Below, piece by piece: positions 55,130 through 64,000 of a stretch of DNA of 64,000 nt; within the stretch, counting starts at the first letter, position 1, and the number at the start of each line of letters is the position of its first letter. Below the pieces are notes generated by a model. The model made no database searches and was not told the DNA's origin. It saw only the letters and a list, made by a program, of their open reading frames with translations. The translations under genes were made by a program, and so were the position numbers. Origin of the DNA: Melastoma dodecandrum (taxonomy: Eukaryota > Streptophyta > Magnoliopsida > Myrtales > Melastomataceae); contig JARUPY010000397.1 in the NCBI GenBank assembly GCA_029817715.1, forward strand, positions 8,990,001-9,054,000, given 5' to 3'.

Positions 55130-56230
55130 CTAATAATTGTTGCACAAGACGTTCCCGTGGAGCATCACGCCCCAACGTAACGTCACGCATCCGGGCATAG
55201 ATTCCGGCCCTTATTACTTTCCACAGGGTTTATTCCGCCTTGCGAATTCCTTTACATTCGTTCTCCACGATCCCGGACAAGACCCGTCCGATCACATCGC
55301 CCATGAAGAAATTCCTTCGTATAATCCGGGCCACAATTTCCAGTCTCATAATATGTCCTTAACGACATCTTAACCGGGCGTTCGGAAAAGGGTTACAACC
55401 ACCTGAGACCCCGCCTCCCGACGTCAAGTAGGAGGATATCGTCTCCTTTCAACACGCCCCTTTCTTTTCTTTTAACCTCCATACTAAGGAGAATTTTATG
55501 CGCTCCTAGACCCTTAGGGCATACACCCCGTTTGTTTGTTCATGTTTTAAACCTTCCAGATCCGTCCCTTCGTTGCGCGTATAGACACACAAAGGCATAT
55601 TCTAGCTTATCATCCCAACCCCATATGATGGCTAACACTCCCACACATGCACGGATGTATACTTACATACGACCGTCAACAACACAAGATACCTCCCTAC
55701 TATTGCCGAGAAGAGTGTCCTTCGCTAATGATCCGATGAGCTGTCATCCTTATTCTATAACGGAACATCAATTCCCCTTCACCTTCCCAAGGGTAGGAAA
55801 CGTTCTGCCTTCCACATCCAAGGCTAGACTTACACCGCTCACCAATGATAACAAGTGGATGCACACAATTAAGTAAAAGCAGCAAGTTTATGGCCGTTAA
55901 AAACGGGGAAAAGCGAGAAAGGGGAAGGATCCGCACCTTGAGCTTTAGTCCGTCCCAAGTTCTTCCACTTTTTTCCTGCTTTATAATACTTTCCCGTGAG
56001 GTAACCTTGCTCGTGAATCCATCCTTGGAGGTTCCCTTGTTACCTGAACTAAAATCCTCCTCACCAAGCTCCCTCAATCTTTTCCCAGCAAAATAGTGAG
56101 AGAATGGGAATGAGATATTGTCCTTTCCACTCCCCTTTCTTCTCTTTTTATTATTCATATAAGACCTACGTGGCTCCATGAGGTTTATTCATTTGCATGG
56201 CTTGTCAATCAAGCTTGGGACCCCAAATTT
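55130..56230 (+). repeat. Tekay-like LTR fragment
   Basis: Shares ordered segments with 10430-10534 and 16728-17560 (CCGATCACATCGCCCATGAA, a CACACATGCAC stretch, GCACCTTGAGCTTTAGTCCG, then CTCCCT-rich sequence). It ends near GGCTTGTCAATCAAGCTTGG at 56200. LTR boundaries and TSD are not determined. Confidence 0.45.
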
Positions 56231-56324
56231 ATCTTAATTATTCAGTTTGAGTAGTTTTGGATCCGGTCAAACAGGTTGATCTGGCAGTCAACAGTTGATT
56301 CGACCACTTTACCCCAACACTTCT

Positions 56325-56575
56325 GGTTAAGTCTATGAGAGAAAACCAACCTGAGTCTACGAGGCTAAGTCTAGTGGCTCAAGTCTACGAGAGACAACCA
56401 ACCATGAGTCTACAAGGCCACGTCTATAGACACAGGTCTACGAGGCTTGAGTGAGTCTAAAAGCGACATGCGACGAGTCTACGTGCGAAGCCTCTTGGGC
56501 TAAGTCTACGAGCTCACAATAAGTCTACAGGAGATACATACATACTTGAGACTACAGAAAGACGATCGTAACATT
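56325..56575 (+). repeat. Clustered AGTCTACGAG-type short repeats
   Basis: AGTCTACGAG and close variants (AGTCTATGAG, GGTCTACGAG, AGTCTACAGG, AGTCTACGTG) occur about twelve times at irregular 15-30 bp spacing. Confidence 0.85.
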
Positions 56576-56588
56576 TAGGGTCTAGGCT

Positions 56589-57319
56589 TGATGCGGGGAC
56601 GACAAGTAATAGATGATTCCAATACCGAAATTATGGGGAACGTCACTATGGGTGCGAAATGAAGTGACGTGGGAATGGTCGGAAATGTAGATGATGAAAC
56701 GGATGATAGAATGGATGAGTATGAAAGGATAGGTTGAGATCAACCTCCACGGCTACAGATCCACTCGCCTGTCACACGGATATCGACACACCACCGTGAA
56801 TAAGAACGAGGGCGAGGAACAACACGAAAGATACAGGCACACCACCACCGATTGTTACACTCTACTCAATCTGCATTTGGAATCCACCAAATGAAGAATG
56901 AGGTTGAAACGGAATCCACTCCTTCGGATAGAAAGACAAAAGTCTAATCTGGGTCTAAAAGTCTGAATAATGTGGCAAGGGCTTATATAGGCTGCCCATA
57001 GTAAAGATAATAAAAGAAAACGAAAAAAAATAAAAGATACGGAAATAAAATCGGAAGATAAAGAAGGGAAATATATTATTTTATCCCGACTAGTTCTGAA
57101 AAGATAATGGAGCTGGGTAGTGGAGTAGGCGCGACCCTTGAGCTGCAAGTTGTTAGGCGAACCATCAGATCATAGCGTCTCTTGTGTTTCTTGTCACTTG
57201 AGAGCCGTGTCGCTCGGTGCTCCTCTTATCGTCTCGCTTAGTCGATAACAAGCAAATTGAGACCTCCAATAGGCGACGTTGGCTGAGGTGTGGGCGAAGC
57301 GACGACCGTCTTTGTATCA
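56589..57319 (-). repeat. Solo LTR (same family as 46800-47581)
   Basis: From TGATGCGGGG to TTTGTATCA in minus orientation, 731 bp, no adjoining internal sequence or PBS. The flanks AGGCT and GAGCT are similar but not an exact duplication. A short deletion near 56972 removes the segment before GGCAAGGGCTTATATAGGCT. Confidence 0.8.
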
Positions 57320-59247
57320 GAGCTCCTTGTTGTGGCTCCGTGCGCAAGTCCAAAAATATTCTAAGATACGTAGCGTCCATGTTAATCTTTATTCATACTA
57401 TGCACTAATTAACATTCACATGCTACATTCATACCCTCTTAATATAACAAAAATACCGCTTGTTACAACTAAAATAGTGCGAAATCAAAACATCAACGCC
57501 CTTGTACACAGTCCAAACTAGACATGCAAATGTCCGTATTTGAATCCAATCTTTGAATTCTCAATTTCAAAATCATGTAACATAAACTAAAATGACTTTG
57601 AGATATTAAATTGTCATATAAAAACGTAAGGATGTTCACTCTCTTACCAAGAATGATACGAGTAAATCCTCTGATAGAATCCTCAAAGAATAACACATGT
57701 TAATGATAATGTTGAACTATCTTGATACATCGTCATAACATTAAGAGATAGAATAATAATGTGGAAAATGAAACTTGATGAAGAATGATCAATTTTGATG
57801 ATGATCCTTTACGTTGATGATGATACTTAGTGTTGGCGTTAATTTCAACAGAACTTCGAGAAATAGAAGGACAATTGTTAATACCAAAGTCATCGAGGCC
57901 TATGGCATGATTCGACTTAATCTTGATAGTTGGATGAAGTCATCACTGTGCTCATTCATCTCACGGGCGTACAGAAAAGGCAATAAAAAATAATTTTCAT
58001 CGCCAGCATTGAGTTGTGAAACTCATCTACAGAGCGAAATTGAGGTGATATGTACCCACGAGCACAAAACTTGAATTGGGGCAAAAAGAAGGCAATAAAT
58101 CACGGAAAGTCACGGAACCGCTCCACGATTGATGAAGGGGAGTAACAGTTGGAGAAGGCGAGGTATAATCCCGTGTACAAACTATAGAGAGCTCTAAAAA
58201 AACAACCTATATAAATCGTCGGCAAGGACCGACAATCAAATAACCCAAAAAAATCAACACACCTCCGGAATGGACCAAGAAACTCACCATGCTAGCCGAG
58301 AAAAAACTTTGATTGTGCTGAGAAGAACGAGGAGGTATAAGCAAATAGGATAGGGGCTTCTTCATGGGGATTTTGTAGTTCACAACAGAAAGGAAAAAGA
58401 AGAAACTCCCCCAACTCTAGGTTACATATAAATATATAATTTAACATTTAATTAATTATATATTTAAATATATTATGTCAGGTTTGAGGTTCTCCAGGTT
58501 GGTTTCGAGGTGAGAACCTGGAATTGTATTTGGTACCGTAAGTTCTAAGAAATTTAGAACCTACTCGATCTATTCGAGAACCTATAGTGATATACCCTAT
58601 GGCACCGGTTACGACTTGTTCTCGATTTTTTACCCAAGATCGATAGTCACCCCTAATTAAGACACTGATAAAATTTCAATATCTACAAATGCCTCCACTT
58701 TAATATTATCTCTTTTTCAAATAATGTGGATGAGAGATTAGAATCGTTGTATTTTGGAGAATTTCAATATCAATGTCACAACATGATGAAATCTGATATG
58801 ACAAAGATTTCTTGACATGTATCTTTTATTACATCCATGCCCTTAGAACAATCTTGATGGGATATGAGTATACTAAAAACGATCTTAGAGGGTTTTCCAA
58901 TAGTTATATGCCAAATGGTGTAGTACAATCTCAATATTGTAACCGAAGGCTTTGTTAATCAAAATCATATGTCATGTAGACTAGATGGTTGAGACATATT
59001 ACTTCAATCATGTGCCATCCGTAGTCGTGATCATTCTGGTTGTTGATCAAGTTCGAAGTTTGAGGCAATGCAGGTCTTGGTTTGATTTATTTGACAAATA
59101 ACATAATCTGAATCAACATATTTGTAATCTACTTCATCAATAAAATAGGAGGATATTGGTTTTATTAGTTCTATTCTTGAAAAAGAATTATTCCATCTGA
59201 AGAGGAGAAGAGTAATTTTGCTTCAGCCATTGATAACTTATACTAAT
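57320..59247. other. AT-rich intergenic sequence, no gene recognised
   Basis: No coding frame above about 60-80 codons and no known domain. 58200-58250 contains AATCGTCGGCAAGGACCGAC. 58480-58655 has reiterated GAACCTGG/GAACCTA segments and ends in CGATAGTCACCCCTA (58641-58655), which resembles a hAT-type terminal repeat, but no matching left end was found. Confidence 0.4.
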
Positions 59248-59747
59248 TGATACGCACTACAACCAGATCGAAGAAGTTACAATCAAGGAAGAAGTTGTGG
59301 CCTATAATGTGCTGGAGTGGATTGGACCAAGTAATGCTTCATTTGGGCAAGTTTGAAGCATTTAGAGAAGTAAAGACCCCAACTTAAGATCCAGCCCATG
59401 GAAGGACGAATTTATAGTATTAGAGACTTAAATGGAGTTATTTATGAAGTTAGGGGGATGGTGGTAGTGGGGGAATTGATTAAGGAGTTAGTGGGGAGTG
59501 CATTTAGCGCATTTAGTGCAGTTTTTCTAGAACTCTCTCTTCGAAGTTTTTTAAAGGGTTCTATGCTGAAGGAGAATGGCAGATCTTTTGGGAAGTTTAA
59601 ACTTGATTGGTTCTTTCTATTCTCTGTATCACTTAGCCCAGAATCTAAATGTGGTTAGTTGAGAGTGTTTTCGCAGCCTTTCGTTTACGGTGGTGCCATC
59701 GTTGTATCTGGGTTCGTGGTTGTTCTATCTAGAGTGTTTCCGCATCA
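59248..59747 (+). repeat. 5' LTR (500 bp)
   Basis: TGATACGCACTACAACC to TTCCGCATCA. The first 288 bp match 63713-64000. Confidence 0.92.
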
Positions 59748-59749
59748 TT

Positions 59750-59762
59750 TGGTATCAGAGCT
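59750..59762 (+). promoter_or_regulatory. Primer-binding site, exact initiator tRNA-Met complement
   Basis: TGGTATCAGAGCT two bases after the LTR end CATCA. Confidence 0.93.
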
Positions 59763-59769
59763 AGAGGTT

Positions 59770-60590
59770 ATGGCTGAAAGAGTTCGACGCGGCCTTTCTC
59801 TTGAAGAAGCACGCACTATTCATTTGGAGTGTGAAGTAGCAGATCTAGGCGCCAACTTCGACAACTTCTCCGCGAACGTTGTACGTCGGAAGGTCATTCA
59901 CATTCATCTTATGTTCAAGTGGAGGAGGACAACCCATTCGTGGAGATGTCCAGCGAAGAGGAAGCTCAACAAGGGGTCCATCGACGACATCAACCGGCTC
60001 GTTCTTTTGGAATAAGAGTTGATATTCTGGAGTTCGAAAGGAGGATAGATTCAGAAGAATTTCTTGATTGGCTCCACACAATCGAGAGGGTGTTCGAGTA
60101 TGAAGACATCTCTGAGGACAGACGTGTTAAGATGGCAGCGCTCCGTCTCCGCAAGTACGCAAGTCTGTGGCAGGAGAATCTCAATCACCAAAGGCAACGT
60201 GAGGGTAAGGAGAAACTACGTTCATGGGAAAAGATGAAGCGAGCCTTGAAGAAGCGGTTCTTGCTGGAACGCTATCATCAGGACCGTTTCCTCAAGTTAA
60301 ATTCGTTGCAACAATCAACGTCAGTTTCAGAGTACACCCGCGAGTTCGAATAGCTCATGTTACAATGTGACATATCTGAGCCATAGGAACAGACCATTGC
60401 GAGATACAGCAAGAGTCTCAAATAACAAATAGCAGATGCGGTGGAGTTACATCTTTATTGGAGCTTTGGAGATGTGTGCAACCTTGCTCATAAGGTTGAG
60501 AAGCAGCAAGTGAAACGAGCATCACCACGGCCAGCTACTAAGATTTTTCCTCCCAGCAAAGGCGGTACATCATCTTGATCTAAACCCATT
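59770..60590 (+). pseudogene. gag lacking the zinc knuckle
   Basis: Start at 59770 (MAERVRRGLSLEEARTIHLE). A frame change near 59880 is followed by the core in 59919-60353 (VDILEFERRIDSEEFLDWL, ALRLRKYASLWQENLNHQRQ, KKRFLLERYHQDRFLKL). TAG at 60351 and later stops break it. After SKGGTSS near 60570 the sequence jumps directly to the protease, so the CCHC knuckle and linker (about 300 bp in relatives) are deleted. Confidence 0.85.
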
Positions 60591-61020
60591 GCACAGTACA
60601 AGGGAAGGTGTGCCATGTGATTGTGGATAGCAGTAGCTGCACCAATGTAGCGTCAACTACCATGGTGGAGAAGTTAATGTTGCTTACGAATCCACACCCC
60701 CAACCTTACTAGCTTCAATGGCTAAACAAGGACAACGACATACGGGTAACTAAACAAGTTCTCATCTCCTTGTCTATTGGTCAAAACTACAGGGACACGG
60801 TGACCTGCGATGTAGTGCCAATGGACGCATGCCACTTGTTGTTGGGAAGACCATGGCAATATGAACGACGAGCTGTGCATGATGGGTATCGGAATACCTA
60901 CTCTATCACCATGGACCAAAAGAAGATCACGCTTCTACCATTGTCGGCACCAGCCATGTCAAGGCCACTAAAGGATGCTCAAAGTCAAATTTCGAAGCAA
61001 GTGGAGTTGATCAAGGTTGT
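60591..61020 (+). pseudogene. Aspartic protease with altered active site
   Basis: Reads HVIVDSSSCTNVAS in place of the usual D-S/G-G near 60620, then SIGQNYRDTVTCDVVPMDAC and LLLGRPWQYERRAVHDG. The Gly of the catalytic triad is Ser, which should abolish activity. Confidence 0.82.
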
Positions 61021-61039
61021 TTGAGGCAATGAACACTTG

Positions 61040-61840
61040 TACGTCTAATGATCCTCGAGGAAAGCATGGAGGCAGAAGCAACTACGCACCCTCTAGTAAA
61101 GAGATTACTTTAGGAGTTCGAGGACGTGTCTCCGAAAGAGATGCCAGGAGGACTTCCACCATTGCGGGATATCCAGCATCAAATTCACCTCATTCCGGGG
61201 GTGACGCTTCCCAACAGACCAGCCTATTGCTCAATCCCGAAGAAGCAAAGGAGCTACAATGGCAAGTGGAAGAGCTTATTCAAAAGGGGTTCGTGCGAGA
61301 AAGTCTCAGCCCATTTTCCGTTCCCGCAATCCTCGTACGTAAGAAGGATAGTTCATGGAGAATGTCTGTGGACTGCCGCGCTATCAACAAGATCACGGTC
61401 AAATACAGGTTTCCCATTCGTCGTTTGTATGACTTGCTTGATGAGTTGTATAGCGCGTGTGTTTTCTCGAAGGTGGATTTGCATAGTGGATATCACCGAA
61501 TTCGTATGAAAGAAGGAGATGAATGGAAGACGGCGTTCAAGACCAAGTTCGTCTTGTATGAATGGCTTGTTATGCCCTTTGGCTTGTATGAATGGCTTGA
61601 TGAACCAGGTGTTCCGACTTTTCCTTGGCAAGTTCGTCGTTGTTTATTTTGACGACATTCTTGTGTATAGTCGCAGTGAAAATGAGCACTTGGAACATCT
61701 TCGACAGCTGTTCGCCAAGCTCCGAGAACAACACCTCTTTGGTAGCATCAACAAATGTGAGTTCCTTGTCCCCAAACTTGCCTTCTTGGGATACGTCATC
61801 TCCAAGGATGGAATCTAGGTTAACGAGAGCAAAATCGAAG
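61040..61840 (+). pseudogene. Reverse transcriptase with local templated rearrangement
   Basis: Frames 61126-61240 and 61225-61818 read [70 protein letters not shown], then an aberrant YEWL copy in place of the usual SNAPSTFMRL, then [18 protein letters not shown] with the catalytic DD near 61650. Frame changes occur near 61240 and 61620. Confidence 0.85.
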
Positions 61841-62400
61841 CGATCCGAGACTGGCCAATTCCGAAGACCACCCATGACGTTAGAAGTTTCCACGGTCATG
61901 CTTCATTCTACCGGCGGTTCATCAAAGGTTTCAACACCATTGCCGCACCATTGACCGAATGTCTAAAGGGAACAACCTTTCAATGGACAGCGGAAGCCTA
62001 GGCTAGTTTCGAAAACCTCAAGAGACGACTTTGCGAAGCACTAGTTCTAGCGCTTCCGAAACTTCAAAAATATGTTTGAGGTGGAATGTGATGCTTCAGG
62101 GACTAGAATTGGAGGGGTCCTAATTCAAGAGGGTCAACTGATCCCCTACTTTTGTGAAAAGCTGAATGGATCGCAGCTGAACTATTCAACTTATGACAAG
62201 GACTTTTTTGCAATAGTTCGAGCATTGGAGAATTGGAGTCACTATCTGATGCCGCGATAGTTTGTCCTTCAGACAAACGACGAAGCTTTGAAGCACATAA
62301 ATGGGCAAGTCAAGCTCAACAAGCGACATACGAAATGGGTGGAGTTCCTTCAAACATTCACATTTGTGCTGAAACACAAGTCTGGAGCAAAGAATGTGGT
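61841..62400 (+). pseudogene. RNase H
   Basis: Reads HGHASFYRRFIKGFNTIAAP (linker), FEVECDASGTRIGGVLIQEG, YSTYDKDFFAIVRALENW, then TAG at 62258, and QTNDEALKHINGQ where TDHEAL is usual. Confidence 0.82.
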
Positions 62401-63712
62401 TGCGGATGCCTTATCAAGGAAAATGACGTTAATTAGTATGATGGAATCCAAGTTGATTGGATTTGAGGCGCTGAAGGAGCTGTATAGCACCGATGACGAT
62501 TTCAAGGAGATTTACCACGAGTGTTTGACCAAGGTAGTGGAGCATTACCATCTTGTCAGTGGTTTTCTATTTCGAGGTTCAAGACTATGCATTCCTCGAA
62601 GTTTCGTTCGAGAGTTGCTGATTCGAGAAGTTCATGGAGGAGGGATTGCTGGCCCTTTCGGAGTGCAGAAGACATTTGAAATGTAGCACGAACATGTCTA
62701 TTGTCCAGGGATGAACAAAGCCATCCATGTGCTGGTTCGATGGTGTAGCATTTGTCAGCGAGCAAAGAGTCATATCCAGCCACAAGGCCTCTACCCTCCT
62801 CTACCAATGGCAGATCGTCCATGGGAGCATGTCAACATGGACTTCGTTCTTGGTTTTGCCTCGAAAGCAGTGATAAAAGGACTCCATAATGGTGGTTGTT
62901 GATCGATTCTCGAAGATGGCACATTTCATTCCTTACAGGAAGACTGACGATGCCACTAATGTTGCGGATCTCTACTTTCGAGAAATTGTTCGGCTGCATG
63001 GTATTCCAACGACGATTGTATCTGATCGTGATGCAAAGTTCCTAAGTTACTTCTGGAAGACATTGTGGCGCAAGCTTTGGAACGAAACTACCATTAGCAC
63101 CACTTGTCACCCTCAGACTGATGGCCAAACGGAGGTAGTTAATCGAACAATGGGAGCCATCCTTAGAACAATGGTGTCAAAGAATCAGAAGGATTGGGAC
63201 ATCAAGCTTGCCCATGCCGAATTTGCATACAACCGAGCTCCTCACAGCACTATGAAAGCATCTCCCTTTGAGGTAGTTTATGCTATTAACCCGCAGGTGC
63301 CTATTGATCTATTACCGATGCCAAGAAAGGATGCCGTGAACATGGATGCTGTCAAATGAGCCGAGGCAATGCTGAAACTCCACCAGTAGATTCGAGTAAA
63401 TATAGAGAAGCAAAATGAAAGATACATGAAGAAGGCAAACCAGGGACGTAAAGAACGGATCTTCCAACCCGGTGACCTGGTGTGGATTCATCTTCGTAAG
63501 GAAAGGTTTTCTACTAGACGAAAGAATAAACTCATGCCTCAAGCAGAAGGACCTTTTTGTGTGGTGGAACGGATCAACAATAACGCCTACAAGATCGACC
63601 TCCCGGGGGAATATGGAGTTTTGGCAACTTTCAATGTTCAGGACCTGGCACCACACGACGATAGTGAAGACCCCTTAGATTTGAGGACAAATCTTTTCCA
63701 ACAAAGGGGGAA
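62401..63712 (+). pseudogene. Integrase with well-preserved DDE core
   Basis: HHCC finger: LLIREVHGGGIAGPFGVQK (the second His is Pro), a TAG at 62684, and CSICQRAKSHIQPQGLYPPL. Core: HVNMDFVLG (D), a frame change near 62880, then [35 protein letters not shown] (D) and [14 protein letters not shown] (E), open for 156 codons (62889-63356). C-terminal: [53 protein letters not shown] reaching the polypurine tract. No chromodomain seen. Confidence 0.88.
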
Positions 63713-64000
63713 TGATGCGCACTACAACCAGATCGAAGAAGTTACAATCAAGGAGGAAGTTGTGGCCTATAATGTGCTGGAGTGGATTGGACCAAGTAAT
63801 GCTCCATTTGGGCAAGTTTGAAGCATTTTGGAGAAGTAAAGACCCCTACTTAAGACCCAGCCCATGGAAGGACGAATTTGTAGTATTAGAGTCTTAAATG
63901 GAGTCATTTATGAAGTTAGTGGGATGGTGGTAGTGGGGGAATTGATTAAGGCGTTAGTGGAGAGTGCATTTAGTGCATTTAGTACATTTAATGCAGTTTG
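63713..64000 (+). repeat. 3' LTR, truncated by window edge
   Basis: TGATGCGCACTACAACC follows the polypurine tract; partner of 59248-59535. Confidence 0.92.

Larger units (their letters stand above)
59248..64000 (+). mobile_element. Ty3/gypsy element, 3' LTR cut by window end
   Basis: 5' LTR 59248-59747, perfect PBS TGGTATCAGAGC at 59750, gag to integrase in order, polypurine tract ACAAAGGGGGAA, 3' LTR from 63713 to the window edge. The two LTRs differ at roughly 5% of positions by eye over the 288 shared bases. The expected target duplication would be CTAAT (59243-59247), with its partner outside the window. The coding part has stops, a frameshift and two deletions. Confidence 0.93.

Noticed and set aside
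58300..58655. Complete hAT non-autonomous element
   Set aside because: Only a right-end-like CGATAGTCACCCCTA is seen; no left terminal repeat or 8-bp duplication could be found.

Overview
This window is nuclear DNA of a flowering plant, from a repeat-dense region, probably pericentromeric or otherwise gene-poor. The evidence is layered Ty3/gypsy and Ty1/copia retroelements with initiator tRNA-Met type primer-binding sites, a FAR1-type Mutator-like element (MULE), a pseudogene copy of the plant chromatin assembly factor FAS1, and plant-style short introns. There is no prokaryotic architecture, no convincing intact host gene and no tRNA or rRNA gene. Nearly every coding stretch is part of a transposable element and most are broken.

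Layout. (1) 1-9656 and 28975-38585 are two near-identical direct copies of a 9.6 kb segment, a segmental duplication whose left end lies outside the window. Each copy carries a gypsy 3' remnant, a split LTR, an Athila/Tat-like dispersed repeat, degraded retroelement sequence, and a complete 4.3 kb MULE. The MULE has a 9-bp target duplication, about 196-bp terminal inverted repeats, palindrome-rich subterminal arrays, a two-part FAR1-type transposase on the minus strand, and a two-exon fragment of an Ulp1-associated plant gene on the plus strand. (2) 10535-16727 is a minus-strand gypsy element inside a Tekay-like LTR, itself interrupted by a plus-strand gypsy fragment. (3) 16728-18030 is the other half of that LTR, with a small TIR element inside it. 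(4) 18643-21430 is a minus-strand copia relic. (5) 21431-28974 is a patchwork of gypsy and Athila-like fragments, including a strongly internally deleted element at 23500-25033. (6) 38871-44588 is a structurally complete gypsy element (two LTRs, PBS, PPT, TSD ATAAG) inserted in an intron next to a recognisable exon of an unidentified gene. (7) 44882-54699 is a non-autonomous gypsy element (TSD TACCA/TACCC) with a 607-codon gag-derived ORF and no polymerase. Nested inside it are a solo LTR (TSD CACCC), the FAS1 pseudogene, and a Tat/Ogre-like leader. (8) 55130-57319 holds a second Tekay-like LTR fragment and a solo LTR. (9) 59248 to the window end is another gypsy element, whose 3' LTR is cut by the window edge.

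How it fits together. Most gypsy elements belong to one superfamily: gag with a CCHC knuckle, aspartic protease, RT with an FDD core, RNase H, then an HHCC/DDE integrase whose reading frame runs into the polypurine tract at the 3' LTR. They differ in their LTRs and carry nonsense changes, many of them C-to-T type. The most unusual objects are the MULE with its head-on second gene and GTAC palindrome arrays, the gag-only element with its long open frame, and the FAS1 copy inside it. Lineage names (CRM/Reina-like, Tekay-like, Athila/Tat-like) come from remembered family features, not from a search.
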